A stretch of 64,000 nt of DNA, from assembly GCF_009796765.1 (NCBI RefSeq), contig NZ_CP047023.1, forward strand, positions 3,269,501-3,333,500, given 5' to 3'. The translations under genes were made by a program, and so were the position numbers. The notes under the pieces were generated by a model. The model made no database searches, had not been told where the DNA came from, and worked only from the letters and a program-made list of their open reading frames with translations. Origin of the DNA: Paraglaciecola sp. L3A3. GTDB taxonomy: Bacteria > Pseudomonadota > Gammaproteobacteria > Enterobacterales > Alteromonadaceae. Shown piece by piece: positions 55,985 to 64,000 of this stretch (within the stretch, counting starts at the first letter, position 1; every line of letters begins with the position of its first letter).

Positions 55985-56818
55985 ATGGAATCATTTGAAC
56001 AACAAGCGCAAGCTTTTTACGATAAAGCCATTGTAATGGGCACAGAGTATGGCGCTCAGTTAATATCAGCGATTTTAGTACTAATCATAGGTTTATGGAT
56101 TATTGGTAAAATTAGTGATGCAGTTAGATCTTATGCAGTAAAAGGCTTACCTGACGAAACCCTAGCAAAATTTCTCACCAATATTTTTGAGGTTATTTTA
56201 AAAGTATTATTAGTTATCAGTGTAGCGTCTATGGTTGGCATACAAACGACTTCTTTTGTAGCCATTATTGGTGCCGCAGGTTTAGCTGTTGGTTTGGCTT
56301 TACAAGGTAGTTTATCTAACTTTGCTGGCGGTGTAATGGTACTCATTTTCCGTCCTTTCAAAGTTGGCGACTATGTGGGTGCTCAAGGTATTGAAGGTGT
56401 AGTAATAGATATAGGTATTTTTGTCACGACTTTCGAAACCTTTGATAAGCGTATTTTAATTATACCAAATGGCCCTTTAGCTAACGGCAATATAACTAAT
56501 TTCACCAAAAGCCCGGTTCGTGCAGTAGAAGTGTCTATCGGTATTTCTTACTCTGACGATATTGCTAAAGGTAAAGCGGCAATGGAAGAAGTATTGAAAA
56601 ATGATCCTCGTGTATTGCAAGAAGAAGGCAATGTAGTAGCCGTAGTTGATTTAGGCACAAGCTCAGTAGACTTTTTAGTCAGAGCATTTGTTAAAACCGA
56701 TGACTACTGGGCAATGTTCTTTGATCTTCGCCCAGCGTTAAAAGCGGCCATCGAAGCACAAGGTTTGACCATCCCGTTCCCACAACGCGATGTACATATG
56801 ATCCAAGGAAACAGCTAA
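55985..56818 (+). CDS. mscS: small-conductance mechanosensitive channel
   Basis: 277 residues, close to E. coli MscS (286). Three N-terminal TM helices; the pore-lining third helix region reads IGAAGLAVGLALQGSLSNFAGGVMVLIFRPFKVGDYV with the Gly/Ala pattern of MscS. The cytoplasmic vestibule follows with IIPNGPLANGNITNF and the C-terminal GLTIPFPQRDVHM. It releases solutes on hypo-osmotic shock, as a heptamer. A Rho-independent terminator follows. Confidence 0.93.
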   Translation: MESFEQQAQAFYDKAIVMGTEYGAQLISAILVLIIGLWIIGKISDAVRSYAVKGLPDETLAKFLTNIFEVILKVLLVISVASMVGIQTTSFVAIIGAAGLAVGLALQGSLSNFAGGVMVLIFRPFKVGDYVGAQGIEGVVIDIGIFVTTFETFDKRILIIPNGPLANGNITNFTKSPVRAVEVSIGISYSDDIAKGKAAMEEVLKNDPRVLQEEGNVVAVVDLGTSSVDFLVRAFVKTDDYWAMFFDLRPALKAAIEAQGLTIPFPQRDVHMIQGNS

Positions 56819-56843
56819 TCTACAATTAGCATAATCCGATAAC

Positions 56844-56877
56844 AAAAGGTGTGCATTTTAATGTACACCTTTTTTTT
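56844..56877 (+). terminator. terminator after mscS
   Basis: A 14-pair hairpin (56844-56857 with 56860-56873; one G-T pair, two-base loop) followed by a T-run to 56877. Confidence 0.9.
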
Positions 56878-56976
56878 AAACTAAAATTAAGGTGTTGCTG
56901 CACAATTACAGTTTGATTTTCCCCCAACTAATGACATACATTGGTTATCTTATTATTTCTTTTTCAGGTTTATCCT

Positions 56977-57537
56977 ATGAAATTACAGTTATCATTAAAA
57001 AAATTAAGCATAAGCACATTACTATTTGCCTTATCTGGACTGGCCAATGCTAACAGCTGCCCCGATTTATTAACCTTTGTGAAGCGTAAACTAAACTCCC
57101 AAGACACAGTTAATTTATGTGAAGCCTATCAAGGCAAAACAGTATTGTTTGTCAATACCGCCAGTTACTGTGGTTTTACTCCGCAATTCGAAGGATTAGA
57201 AGCTCTTTACAGTAAATACAAAGATGATGGTTTAGTGGTCCTTGGTTTTCCTTCACATGACTTCAATCAAGAAGCTGACAGCGAAGTAAAAACCGGCGAA
57301 ATCTGTCAATTAACCTACGGCGTAAAATTTCCTATGTTCGAAGCTACGTCAGTGAAAGGTGATGATGTCGACCCTTTATATAGAATGTTAGCAAAGAAAT
57401 CTGGCCAAGCCCCTAAATGGAATTTTTATAAATACCTAATGGACAAAAATGGTCAAGTAGTTAATGTATATCCATCTAAGGTAAAACCTTCTGATAAAGT
57501 GTTAGTTGAAGACATTCAAACAGCCTTAGCGCTTTAA
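56977..57537 (+). CDS. glutathione peroxidase-like exported thiol peroxidase
   Basis: 186 residues from the ATG at 56977, which has AGG eight bases upstream. It has a signal peptide (MKLQLSLKKLSISTLLFALS...NA), so it acts in the periplasm. The GPx core is present: VNTASYCGFTPQFEGLEALY with the peroxidatic Cys, VVLGFPSHDFNQEA, and PKWNFYKYLMD with the conserved Trp and Asn of the catalytic tetrad. In many GPx the second motif is FPCNQF; here Ser replaces that cysteine, so a resolving cysteine, if any, is elsewhere (for example the GEICQLTY cysteine). It reduces hydroperoxides with thioredoxin-like or glutathione donors; periplasmic location makes the donor uncertain. Confidence 0.88.
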   Translation: MKLQLSLKKLSISTLLFALSGLANANSCPDLLTFVKRKLNSQDTVNLCEAYQGKTVLFVNTASYCGFTPQFEGLEALYSKYKDDGLVVLGFPSHDFNQEADSEVKTGEICQLTYGVKFPMFEATSVKGDDVDPLYRMLAKKSGQAPKWNFYKYLMDKNGQVVNVYPSKVKPSDKVLVEDIQTALAL

Positions 57538-57673
57538 TCAGCCGGGAAAATAAGCTACCGCCAATGTTCGGAAAAATAAATACACCAATCAAATCTATTT
57601 ATTTTCCTATTCATTTTGGTGCAAATATTGCTTTGTCTATGCACTATTCTGTGGTTCAAAAGGTGTAACTTCC

Positions 57674-59821
57674 ATGTATTTAAAAAGCTCAGCGATGCAA
57701 TTGACAGTAAAAGAACGTTCTTGGTTGCCTTGGTTTGGTCAAAATGGAAAGTTAGCTCTTAGTCGTTCATGTTATGTAAATAAAAATATATATCCGATAA
57801 TAGAACAGACGTTCGAAGGCATTGCAGCAACCAGAGTCCAACTATTAAAAGTTTGGACCAATAATCATTGGGATCACCTTAGTGCAACCCGCTCAGTGTT
57901 GTTGCACTATAATGATGCAGAAACACAAATCTATTTACAGAGAAAATGTGCAGAAATTGCTGATTTTTCTGAATTATTTATTGTCGATACTAGCGGAGTG
58001 GTTCACTCATCTAGCGAACAAAGTAGAGTTGGACAAAATCATCAACAGGTAAATGCTCTACGCCGAGCTGAAAAATTAGACAGACTTTTACATGGTCCTT
58101 ATGTGGACGAAGTTACTTTAAAACTTGGCCCATCCAGCTCTAAGTTTCATGATCAAGTGACTCTAATGTTTTATTTACCCTTAGAAGATGGCAAAAACCC
58201 AAAACGCTTTTTGTGTGGCCGCGTGCCGAATGATGTTATCGGAGATATTATTCAACGCGAAGCTGGGCATATATATGCTGAATCAGGAGATAATTACCTT
58301 TTTATGGTTGAATCACGATTTGATCCAACCATAACACCAGGCACTGCATTATCACGCTCTAGATTCGAAGATAATGCTTTTAGTCATGGAGAAAACCTAA
58401 AATCTGGAGTAAATACTGATTTTGGTTTGGTGAAAATAAGCCAACATACTGAATTTGAAATTCGTTTTACCGATCCTGCTACAGGTCAGTTACACCCTGG
58501 GGTAAGAGAAACCATAAAAAATGGTGAAAACATTTTTGTCAGCTACCCAGGATATTCAGATTATCGTCATATACCTGTCATAGGTAAAGGCGTGACATTT
58601 AGTTTACCCGGCTCATTAGATAAATGGGGCATGATGTGTGAAGCAGACTTAGAAGAAGTCTACCGTCGCCGTTCGATGAATATCAGTTTAATGAAAATTT
58701 ATCTGTTTTTAATGACCGCGATTGTGGCTATCAACTCTAGCTTGTTTCATTTCACAGATTTATCCACTTTAATAGTCAACAGCATTACAGCAATAGTGGG
58801 CTTTATAAGTTGTTTTATTTTTTCATCCATTGGTACCAATAAAGTATCGACTCGACAAAACGAAATGACATCAGTGATCCGGACCATTGCAGAAGGAGGT
58901 GGCAATTTAACTCAGCGACTTGATCCTGATAAGCTGAAGCATGATGAAACGGGTGATATGAGTCGCTGGATCAATAGTTTCATCGATAATTTAGACGGTA
59001 TTGTTGGCCAAGTCATTCATGCTTCACACAATGTAAAATTGACCAATGAAGACATGTTAGAACATAACCAAGATGCATTAGTATGTTCAAATCAAGTGCA
59101 CCAATCCATGCTACATATGAAAAACTTAATAGAAACACAAAGAAAAGAAATATTAAGTGCTGCTGACACGGCGCAAGATATGAAAACTAGTATGGCGGAT
59201 GTGGTAAGCAAAGCTGCGGCTAATTATAGGGATGCTCGTTCAGGAACGCAGGCAATAAGAGATATAGTTGAGAATACAGCTCAAAGTGTACATGCAATTG
59301 ATTCACAAATGAGCGATATTGGCAATATTATTTCGGTGATCACTGGCATCACCAATCAAACGAATTTATTGGCTTTAAATGCTGCTATTGAGGCAGCTAG
59401 GGCTGGACAACATGGTAGAGGATTTTCAGTGGTAGCTGATGAAGTAAGAAATTTAGCGGCTAGAACCGCTGCCGCAGCCACTGATATCCAAAATATGATC
59501 CAAGGTTTACAAAATGAAACACAACAGGCTGTAGAGTTTATGGAATCAGGGGTAAAAGAAGTGGACGATAGTTTAAGGTTAACTGAAGCCAATTCTAACG
59601 AAAATGCTGAATTGCACAGTATCGTACAAAACCTATTTGAAACCATTAGTGTGATAGAACAAAACAGTACCAAAAATGGCAACACTGTCAATGAAGTCAC
59701 AGATGTCACCGCCAGAATGGCTGAGGTGATACATCAGCTCGCTAATAGTTCTAAACAAGTAGACATCACAGCCAATAAACTGCAACAACTAGTCAGCGAG
59801 TTTACTGTCAGTAAGCACTAA
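57674..59821 (+). CDS. methyl-accepting chemotaxis protein with N-terminal sensor lacking a leading TM helix
   Basis: 715 residues. The first ~330 have no signal peptide or TM helix and contain a Cache/PAS-like stretch ([20 protein letters not shown]...[22 protein letters not shown]). Two helices follow closely (about 335-357 and 362-384) as a hairpin, then a HAMP-like segment and the signalling domain with [27 protein letters not shown] and [16 protein letters not shown]. So the sensor would be cytoplasmic, unlike the usual periplasmic Cache receptor. The C-terminus lacks a CheR-binding NWETF-type pentapeptide. It signals to CheA/CheW. AAAGG lies ten bases before the ATG. Confidence 0.9.
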   Translation: MYLKSSAMQLTVKERSWLPWFGQNGKLALSRSCYVNKNIYPIIEQTFEGIAATRVQLLKVWTNNHWDHLSATRSVLLHYNDAETQIYLQRKCAEIADFSELFIVDTSGVVHSSSEQSRVGQNHQQVNALRRAEKLDRLLHGPYVDEVTLKLGPSSSKFHDQVTLMFYLPLEDGKNPKRFLCGRVPNDVIGDIIQREAGHIYAESGDNYLFMVESRFDPTITPGTALSRSRFEDNAFSHGENLKSGVNTDFGLVKISQHTEFEIRFTDPATGQLHPGVRETIKNGENIFVSYPGYSDYRHIPVIGKGVTFSLPGSLDKWGMMCEADLEEVYRRRSMNISLMKIYLFLMTAIVAINSSLFHFTDLSTLIVNSITAIVGFISCFIFSSIGTNKVSTRQNEMTSVIRTIAEGGGNLTQRLDPDKLKHDETGDMSRWINSFIDNLDGIVGQVIHASHNVKLTNEDMLEHNQDALVCSNQVHQSMLHMKNLIETQRKEILSAADTAQDMKTSMADVVSKAAANYRDARSGTQAIRDIVENTAQSVHAIDSQMSDIGNIISVITGITNQTNLLALNAAIEAARAGQHGRGFSVVADEVRNLAARTAAAATDIQNMIQGLQNETQQAVEFMESGVKEVDDSLRLTEANSNENAELHSIVQNLFETISVIEQNSTKNGNTVNEVTDVTARMAEVIHQLANSSKQVDITANKLQQLVSEFTVSKH

Positions 59822-59998
59822 CCCCAACAAATCTAATGGCAAATCAATCAGCATAATTAATATCATTGAATTTGCTATTAGATTACAATCACTTCCTAAG
59901 ATTGGTATGTTCAATCGTGTTATTCAACCTAAAATATATAACCAATAAAGCAGCATCCCCCTCATTCACCACATCGAACATCAGGAACAACGGATAAC

Positions 59999-60868
59999 AT
60001 GAAAATTGAGCAATTTTTGCATTTAGAAGATGTATTAGAGCTTATTCTAGATACCGTTTGTGTAGTAGATAAAACAAATAAATTGGTATTTGTCAGTGCT
60101 GCATTTGAATCCATGTTTGGATATAAACCTGAGGAGGTAATTGGTCGGTCGGTTTACGATTTTGTCTATAGCGAAGATAATCATAAAACGTCCAACATAG
60201 TAGAAAAGATTTTACACGGCCAGACTCAACCAAGCTTTGAAAACCGCTGGGTGCACAAGTCAGGAAAAATTATCCATGTATTGTGGTCAGCACGCTGGTC
60301 AGAACAACACCAGGTAAGGATAGCTGTCGCTCATGACATTACTGAACGAAAAAAAATGGAGCAACATTTAGAATATTTGGCTAATCATGACCCCCTCACT
60401 AAACTCCCAAATAGAGCGGCATTAAAAAAATGTTTGCAAGTATCCTTATCCACGGCCAAAGCAAACAACACACATTTGTACCTGCTGTTTATAGACCTAG
60501 ATAACTTTAAACAGATAAATGATAATCACAACCATACTGTTGGTGATCAAGTATTAGAAATAGTTGCCCAACGCCTTTTAAATTGTGTACGTGATACGGA
60601 TATTGTCGGTAGGCTTGGTGGCGATGAATTTGTTATCTTACTGGATAATATGAGCAGTAAAGAAGATGTCACTAAATTAGCAAATAAAATGTGCTTAGCG
60701 GTTGAACAGCCAGTCTCACTTGCCAATACCACTCTACAACTATCTCTCAGCATTGGTATCGCTGCTTACCCTGAACATGGAGCAAACTACGATAGTTTAA
60801 TGCAATTTGCAGATGAAGCTATGTACAAGGCTAAAAAAGCAGGGGGAAACAGAGTTATAGTGTTTTAA
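59999..60868 (+). CDS. PAS-GGDEF diguanylate cyclase
   Basis: 289 residues, soluble. The N-terminal PAS domain (about 10-120: DTVCVVDKTNKLVFVSAAFESMFGYKPEEVIGRSVYDFV; DITERKKMEQ) is joined to a GGDEF domain starting at DPLTKLPNR. The active-site loop is intact (Gly207-Gly208-Asp209-Glu210-Phe211), and RDTD a few residues before it fits the inhibitory I-site RxxD. It makes c-di-GMP from two GTP. Predicted active and product-inhibited. It is not in an operon. Confidence 0.93.
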   Translation: MKIEQFLHLEDVLELILDTVCVVDKTNKLVFVSAAFESMFGYKPEEVIGRSVYDFVYSEDNHKTSNIVEKILHGQTQPSFENRWVHKSGKIIHVLWSARWSEQHQVRIAVAHDITERKKMEQHLEYLANHDPLTKLPNRAALKKCLQVSLSTAKANNTHLYLLFIDLDNFKQINDNHNHTVGDQVLEIVAQRLLNCVRDTDIVGRLGGDEFVILLDNMSSKEDVTKLANKMCLAVEQPVSLANTTLQLSLSIGIAAYPEHGANYDSLMQFADEAMYKAKKAGGNRVIVF

Positions 60869-60904
60869 TATGAACTTAAGGATGTCTTCCCAAAAATCAG
60901 GCTT

Positions 60905-61177
60905 TTAAAAATCATTTTTTTCAATCACAGTTAGAGCCTCGGTGCGTTCAATCACTTTTAGCAAGGTAGTTTGGATGCTTTCATCTTTTCTTACATCAAT
61001 CTTGCTAGCAAAACGTTGTTCTTGGACCTCAGCTCCTTCTTCTAAAAGAAAGCCTACCACCACCTCAGTAGGACAATCTGCTGTCTGCCCTAAATATGTC
61101 AATGTTATTTGCGGATACCCTTGAAAACCTTTATTAACTCGCTTAGCAATACGTTTAGTCGATTTATCCAAATTCAT
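60905..61177 (-). CDS. conserved hypothetical protein
   Basis: 90 residues, soluble, charged: a basic N-terminus (DKSTKRIAKRVNKGFQGYP), then a strand-rich part (ITLTYLGQTADCPTEVVVGFLLEEGA) and a helix with TTLLKVIERTEAL. I do not recognise the family. Codon use and an upstream-clean ATG support it as a real gene; it is convergent with the diguanylate cyclase (36 bases between stops). No function can be assigned. Confidence 0.6.
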   Translation of the reverse strand: MNLDKSTKRIAKRVNKGFQGYPQITLTYLGQTADCPTEVVVGFLLEEGAEVQEQRFASKIDVRKDESIQTTLLKVIERTEALTVIEKNDF

Positions 61178-61304
61178 AATTATTCCCTAAAATAATAAAT
61201 AACCGATGCCAACCCAGCTTAATAATTGGCATGGCAGCATACAACTAAGCTTTTGTTAATAAGGCCTGATGTGCCAAAATGGTGACCTACAAAAAAGCAA
61301 AATA

Positions 61305-62618
61305 TTAAGCAATATGCCTTACTCTTGTGACTGATGTACCTACAGATATGTCTTTATTAGCGAACTCAATAAAGTCAGTTAAGCTAACAGCCTTTGAAAA
61401 TAAATACCCCTGCCCTTGCTGAATACCTATCTCACGTAAAATATGTAAATGCTCAATTTTTTCTATTCCCTCAGCCACCAATTCACAATTTGCGGCTTTA
61501 GAAATTAATAAACTTGCTTCAACAATGGCACGATTAATTGGATTTTGGTCTATTTCCATGACAAAACTTTTATCAATTTTAATAGAATCAATATCAATAT
61601 TGCGTAAGTAACCTAAATTTGAATAACCTTTACCAAAATCATCAATGGCAATACTAATTCCCAAAGCACGTATTTGATTTAATTGTTTTTTAACTAACAA
61701 TGAATTAGACAAAGCAACATCTTCTGTGAGCTCTAACTCAAATTGAGAGAGGTTCACATCATGTATCTCTGACATCTGTTTTAGGTTTTTTACAAAATCT
61801 AAATCGTATAATTGTGTTGGTGACATATTCACTGCGAGTTTTAACTGAAGCCCGGCCCGATTTAATTTAGCGGCTCCCTTAAATGCTGAATCTAACACCC
61901 AATATCCCACTTCATTCATCATGTTATAGGATTCGGCAGCTTCAATTAATGCTCCTGGAAATAACACGCCATCAAGGGGATGATTCCAGCGCAACAAACA
62001 CTCAGCACCTAATATTTTTAAAGTATTTAATTCAATTTTAGGTTGAAAATACAGTTCCAACTCGTTCTGTGCTAAAGCTCTTGTAAGATCAGCCTTGAGA
62101 GTCAAAGAACGACCGCAATCCTCGTTCTTAATTTCATTAGCATATTGAAAATTATCGAATTTATTTGATTTAGCCTGTTTTAAGGCCATTTCAGCAAGTG
62201 AAAAATAGGCATTAATATGAGTATTTTTGGCTGGGTTAGATGCCACCCCCACATTAAAGTCAACAATGAAGGCATGATCATTACATTGTATTGGTGTTTT
62301 GAAATGAGAAATGAGGTGAGTGTAGAACTCGTGTAATTTTTGTTCTTGGAAAATACCAGTCAGGACTAAACCAAATATATCACCACTAATACGACCAAAT
62401 ACCGCTTTGTTTCCAGCGAGATAAATGATTCGGTTAGCTATCTCGAGTAATATTTTGTCGCCAAAGTCGTAACCTAAACTGCTACTGACATCAGAAAACC
62501 TCACAACATCAATCAAAAATAGACTCTGATTAGAATTAACTTGAAGTAGTTTTTCAATATTATCTAAGAAAACATAACGATTGGGAATCGTGGTCAAAGA
62601 GTTATGGGTATCAAGCAT
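61305..62618 (-). CDS. GGDEF-EAL protein, likely c-di-GMP phosphodiesterase
   Basis: 437 residues, no TM helix or sensor domain. The N-terminal GGDEF domain is degenerate: SGDIF replaces GGDEF (GRISGDIFGLVL), so no cyclase activity is expected; it might bind GTP as a regulator. The EAL domain reads AECLLRWNHP (ECL), with ELELTEDVAL, IDDFGKGYSNLGYL, KIDKSFV and ELVAEGIEK intact, so hydrolysis of c-di-GMP is likely. The ATG lacks a clear ribosome site; MLDTHNSLTTIPNRYVF opens directly into the GGDEF domain, so an upstream sensor is not missing by a start error. Confidence 0.88.
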   Translation of the reverse strand: MLDTHNSLTTIPNRYVFLDNIEKLLQVNSNQSLFLIDVVRFSDVSSSLGYDFGDKILLEIANRIIYLAGNKAVFGRISGDIFGLVLTGIFQEQKLHEFYTHLISHFKTPIQCNDHAFIVDFNVGVASNPAKNTHINAYFSLAEMALKQAKSNKFDNFQYANEIKNEDCGRSLTLKADLTRALAQNELELYFQPKIELNTLKILGAECLLRWNHPLDGVLFPGALIEAAESYNMMNEVGYWVLDSAFKGAAKLNRAGLQLKLAVNMSPTQLYDLDFVKNLKQMSEIHDVNLSQFELELTEDVALSNSLLVKKQLNQIRALGISIAIDDFGKGYSNLGYLRNIDIDSIKIDKSFVMEIDQNPINRAIVEASLLISKAANCELVAEGIEKIEHLHILREIGIQQGQGYLFSKAVSLTDFIEFANKDISVGTSVTRVRHIA

Positions 62619-62714
62619 TAAATAATTCAGTCCTGTTTAACAGTATAAATTCGACTAAATATCCCTTCCTCAGTCAACAATTCAAAATATAAAGCAATGT
62701 AAAAAGTGGGATAT

Positions 62715-62745
62715 AATTAAGGCTTATTCTGCATAAGCCTTAATT
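62715..62745. terminator. perfect hairpin between glgP and the GGDEF-EAL gene
   Basis: A 13-base perfect stem, AATTAAGGCTTAT with ATAAGCCTTAATT, and a five-base loop. It lies 66 bases after the glgP stop on the minus strand. The flank lacks a long T-run directly after the stem, so termination is probable rather than certain. Confidence 0.55.
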
Positions 62746-62810
62746 AATATTACCATTTTTACTTATCGGCTGATTATACTTTAGTATTACTAACAGTAAA
62801 GGTTGTTTTT

Positions 62811-64000
62811 TTACTCAACGACACATTTATCCAATTTCCATATTTTTTGTACGTAGTCTTGAATTGAACGGTCAGAAGTAAATTTACCCATGCGAGCGGT
62901 ATTTAAAATGGCCATTTTAGCCCAAGCCGATTTATCACCGTAAGCCTTGTCAACTAGGCTCTGAGCGGCAGAATAGGACTCAAAATCAGCTAACACTTTG
63001 TAGGGATCGCCACCTTCTAATAAACTGCGTTTAATCGACGCTAAAGCGCCTGGTTTTCCTGGGGTAAAATAATCGGTTTCTAACCAATCCAATACCGCTT
63101 TAATTTCACTATTCTGATAATAATAATCAAAAGGTTTATAGCCTTTTTCATCCAGTTGATGAACTTCATCGACCGTTAGGCCAAAGATGAAAATATTTTC
63201 ATCTCCGACTTCTTCAGCTATTTCAATATTGGCTCCATCTAAGGTACCTACTGTTAACGCACCGTTTAAAGATAACTTCATGTTACCCGTGCCCGACGCT
63301 TCTTTTCCTGCGGTAGATATTTGCTCTGAAACATCAGCTGCGGGTATCATTTTTTCAGCTAAACTTACGCGGTAATTCGGTAAAAATACTACCTTGATCT
63401 TATCGTTAACACGTTTGTCATTATTAATTTTTTCTGCCACTTGGTTAATGGCATAAATAATATCCTTAGCAAGCTTATAACCCGGTGCAGCTTTGGCTCC
63501 AAACAAAAAGACCCTAGGTTGCATTTGATAATCAGGATTTTCTAACAAACGACGATACAAAGCCATAATATGTAACAAATTCAAATGCTGACGTTTGTAT
63601 TCATGTAAACGTTTGATTTGCACATCAAATATTGCTTTAGGATTGATTTTAATACCGGTTAAAGCTAACACTTCTTTTGCTAAGTCCACTTTATTTTCAT
63701 GTTTAATTTTCATGAATTGTTTTTGAAACTTAAGGTTATCTGCATGCTGGCTAAGCTCATTTAGCTTTTCTAAATGCAAAGGCCAATCATCTCCAATTTT
63801 TTCACTGATCAAACTAGAAAGTTTAGGATTACATGCCTTCAACCAGCGTCTTGGAGTGATACCATTGGTTACGTTGGTTAACTTTTCAGGCCACATTTTA
63901 TCGAATTCAGGAAACAAGTTTTTCTTCACTAATGCAGAATGTATCTCAGCCACACCATTTACCGCAAATGAACCAATAACCGATAGATTGCCCATACGAA
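62811..64000 (-). CDS. glgP: glycogen/maltodextrin phosphorylase, C-terminal part (cut by window edge)
   Basis: The frame is open to the window edge; the visible ~396 residues are the C-terminal half of a family protein of about 800-840. [69 protein letters not shown] and [14 protein letters not shown] with the pyridoxal-phosphate lysine, then [17 protein letters not shown], are all family marks. It releases glucose-1-phosphate from alpha-1,4-glucans. The true start lies beyond the right edge. Neighbours that would tell glgP from malP are not in view. Confidence 0.92.
   Translation of the reverse strand, partial: RMGNLSVIGSFAVNGVAEIHSALVKKNLFPEFDKMWPEKLTNVTNGITPRRWLKACNPKLSSLISEKIGDDWPLHLEKLNELSQHADNLKFQKQFMKIKHENKVDLAKEVLALTGIKINPKAIFDVQIKRLHEYKRQHLNLLHIMALYRRLLENPDYQMQPRVFLFGAKAAPGYKLAKDIIYAINQVAEKINNDKRVNDKIKVVFLPNYRVSLAEKMIPAADVSEQISTAGKEASGTGNMKLSLNGALTVGTLDGANIEIAEEVGDENIFIFGLTVDEVHQLDEKGYKPFDYYYQNSEIKAVLDWLETDYFTPGKPGALASIKRSLLEGGDPYKVLADFESYSAAQSLVDKAYGDKSAWAKMAILNTARMGKFTSDRSIQDYVQKIWKLDKCVVE

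Overview
The window is AT-rich DNA from a heterotrophic marine gammaproteobacterium. The mix of genes (large TonB-dependent receptors, a sulfatase lipoprotein, DUF2780, DUF3500, nirBD-nasA nitrate assimilation, c-di-GMP enzymes, RND and MATE pumps) most resembles Alteromonadales of the Paraglaciecola/Glaciecola/Alteromonas type. This is inferred from gene content and protein style only; there is no rRNA gene in the window.

Layout. 1-4600: the end of a DUF1801 gene and a 1,444-residue PAS/coiled-coil protein with an Hpt-like tail. 4861-36238: an accessory region. It holds a SapC-family gene, five PrnA-type flavin-dependent (tryptophan) halogenase-like genes (H1-H5), two TonB-dependent receptors (TBDR1, TBDR2), each followed by a large lipoprotein (LP1, LP2), and two JmjC/cupin_8 Fe(II)/2-oxoglutarate dioxygenase-like genes. 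A sulfatase, a DUF3500 protein, a pseudouridine synthase and an EAL phosphodiesterase lie within or beside it. The region is bounded and broken by IS elements: an IS200/IS605 relic at 17.5-17.95 kb, an IS630 at 36.3-37.4 kb and an IS256 at 37.4-38.7 kb. 38893-44741: the nirB-nirD-nasA operon, with a terminator-type leader. 44975-49239: TraB/GumN, moeA, MATE and MOSC genes. 49279-54750: a split YgaP (rhodanese plus DUF2892) divergent from a YgaV/BigR-like ArsR repressor and an RND pump. 55284-64000: housekeeping and signalling genes, ending in a truncated glycogen phosphorylase.

How it fits together. The halogenase region has no NRPS, PKS or tryptophan-biosynthesis genes, so it does not look like a natural-product cluster. 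It pairs outer-membrane import (TBDR plus a lipoprotein with jelly-roll, carbohydrate-binding-like ends) with flavin halogenase-like and 2OG-oxygenase-like enzymes and SapC. A palindrome, (A)TTGTTAACAA(T), occurs in the control regions of sapC, H1, TBDR1 and TBDR2, with weaker matches before the sulfatase, and suggests one regulon. H2 and H3 are a recent direct duplication of about 1.7 kb. Its first copy still carries the last ~29 codons of a lost H4-type gene, now spliced to the end of a dioxygenase gene. The substrate of the system cannot be read from the sequence.
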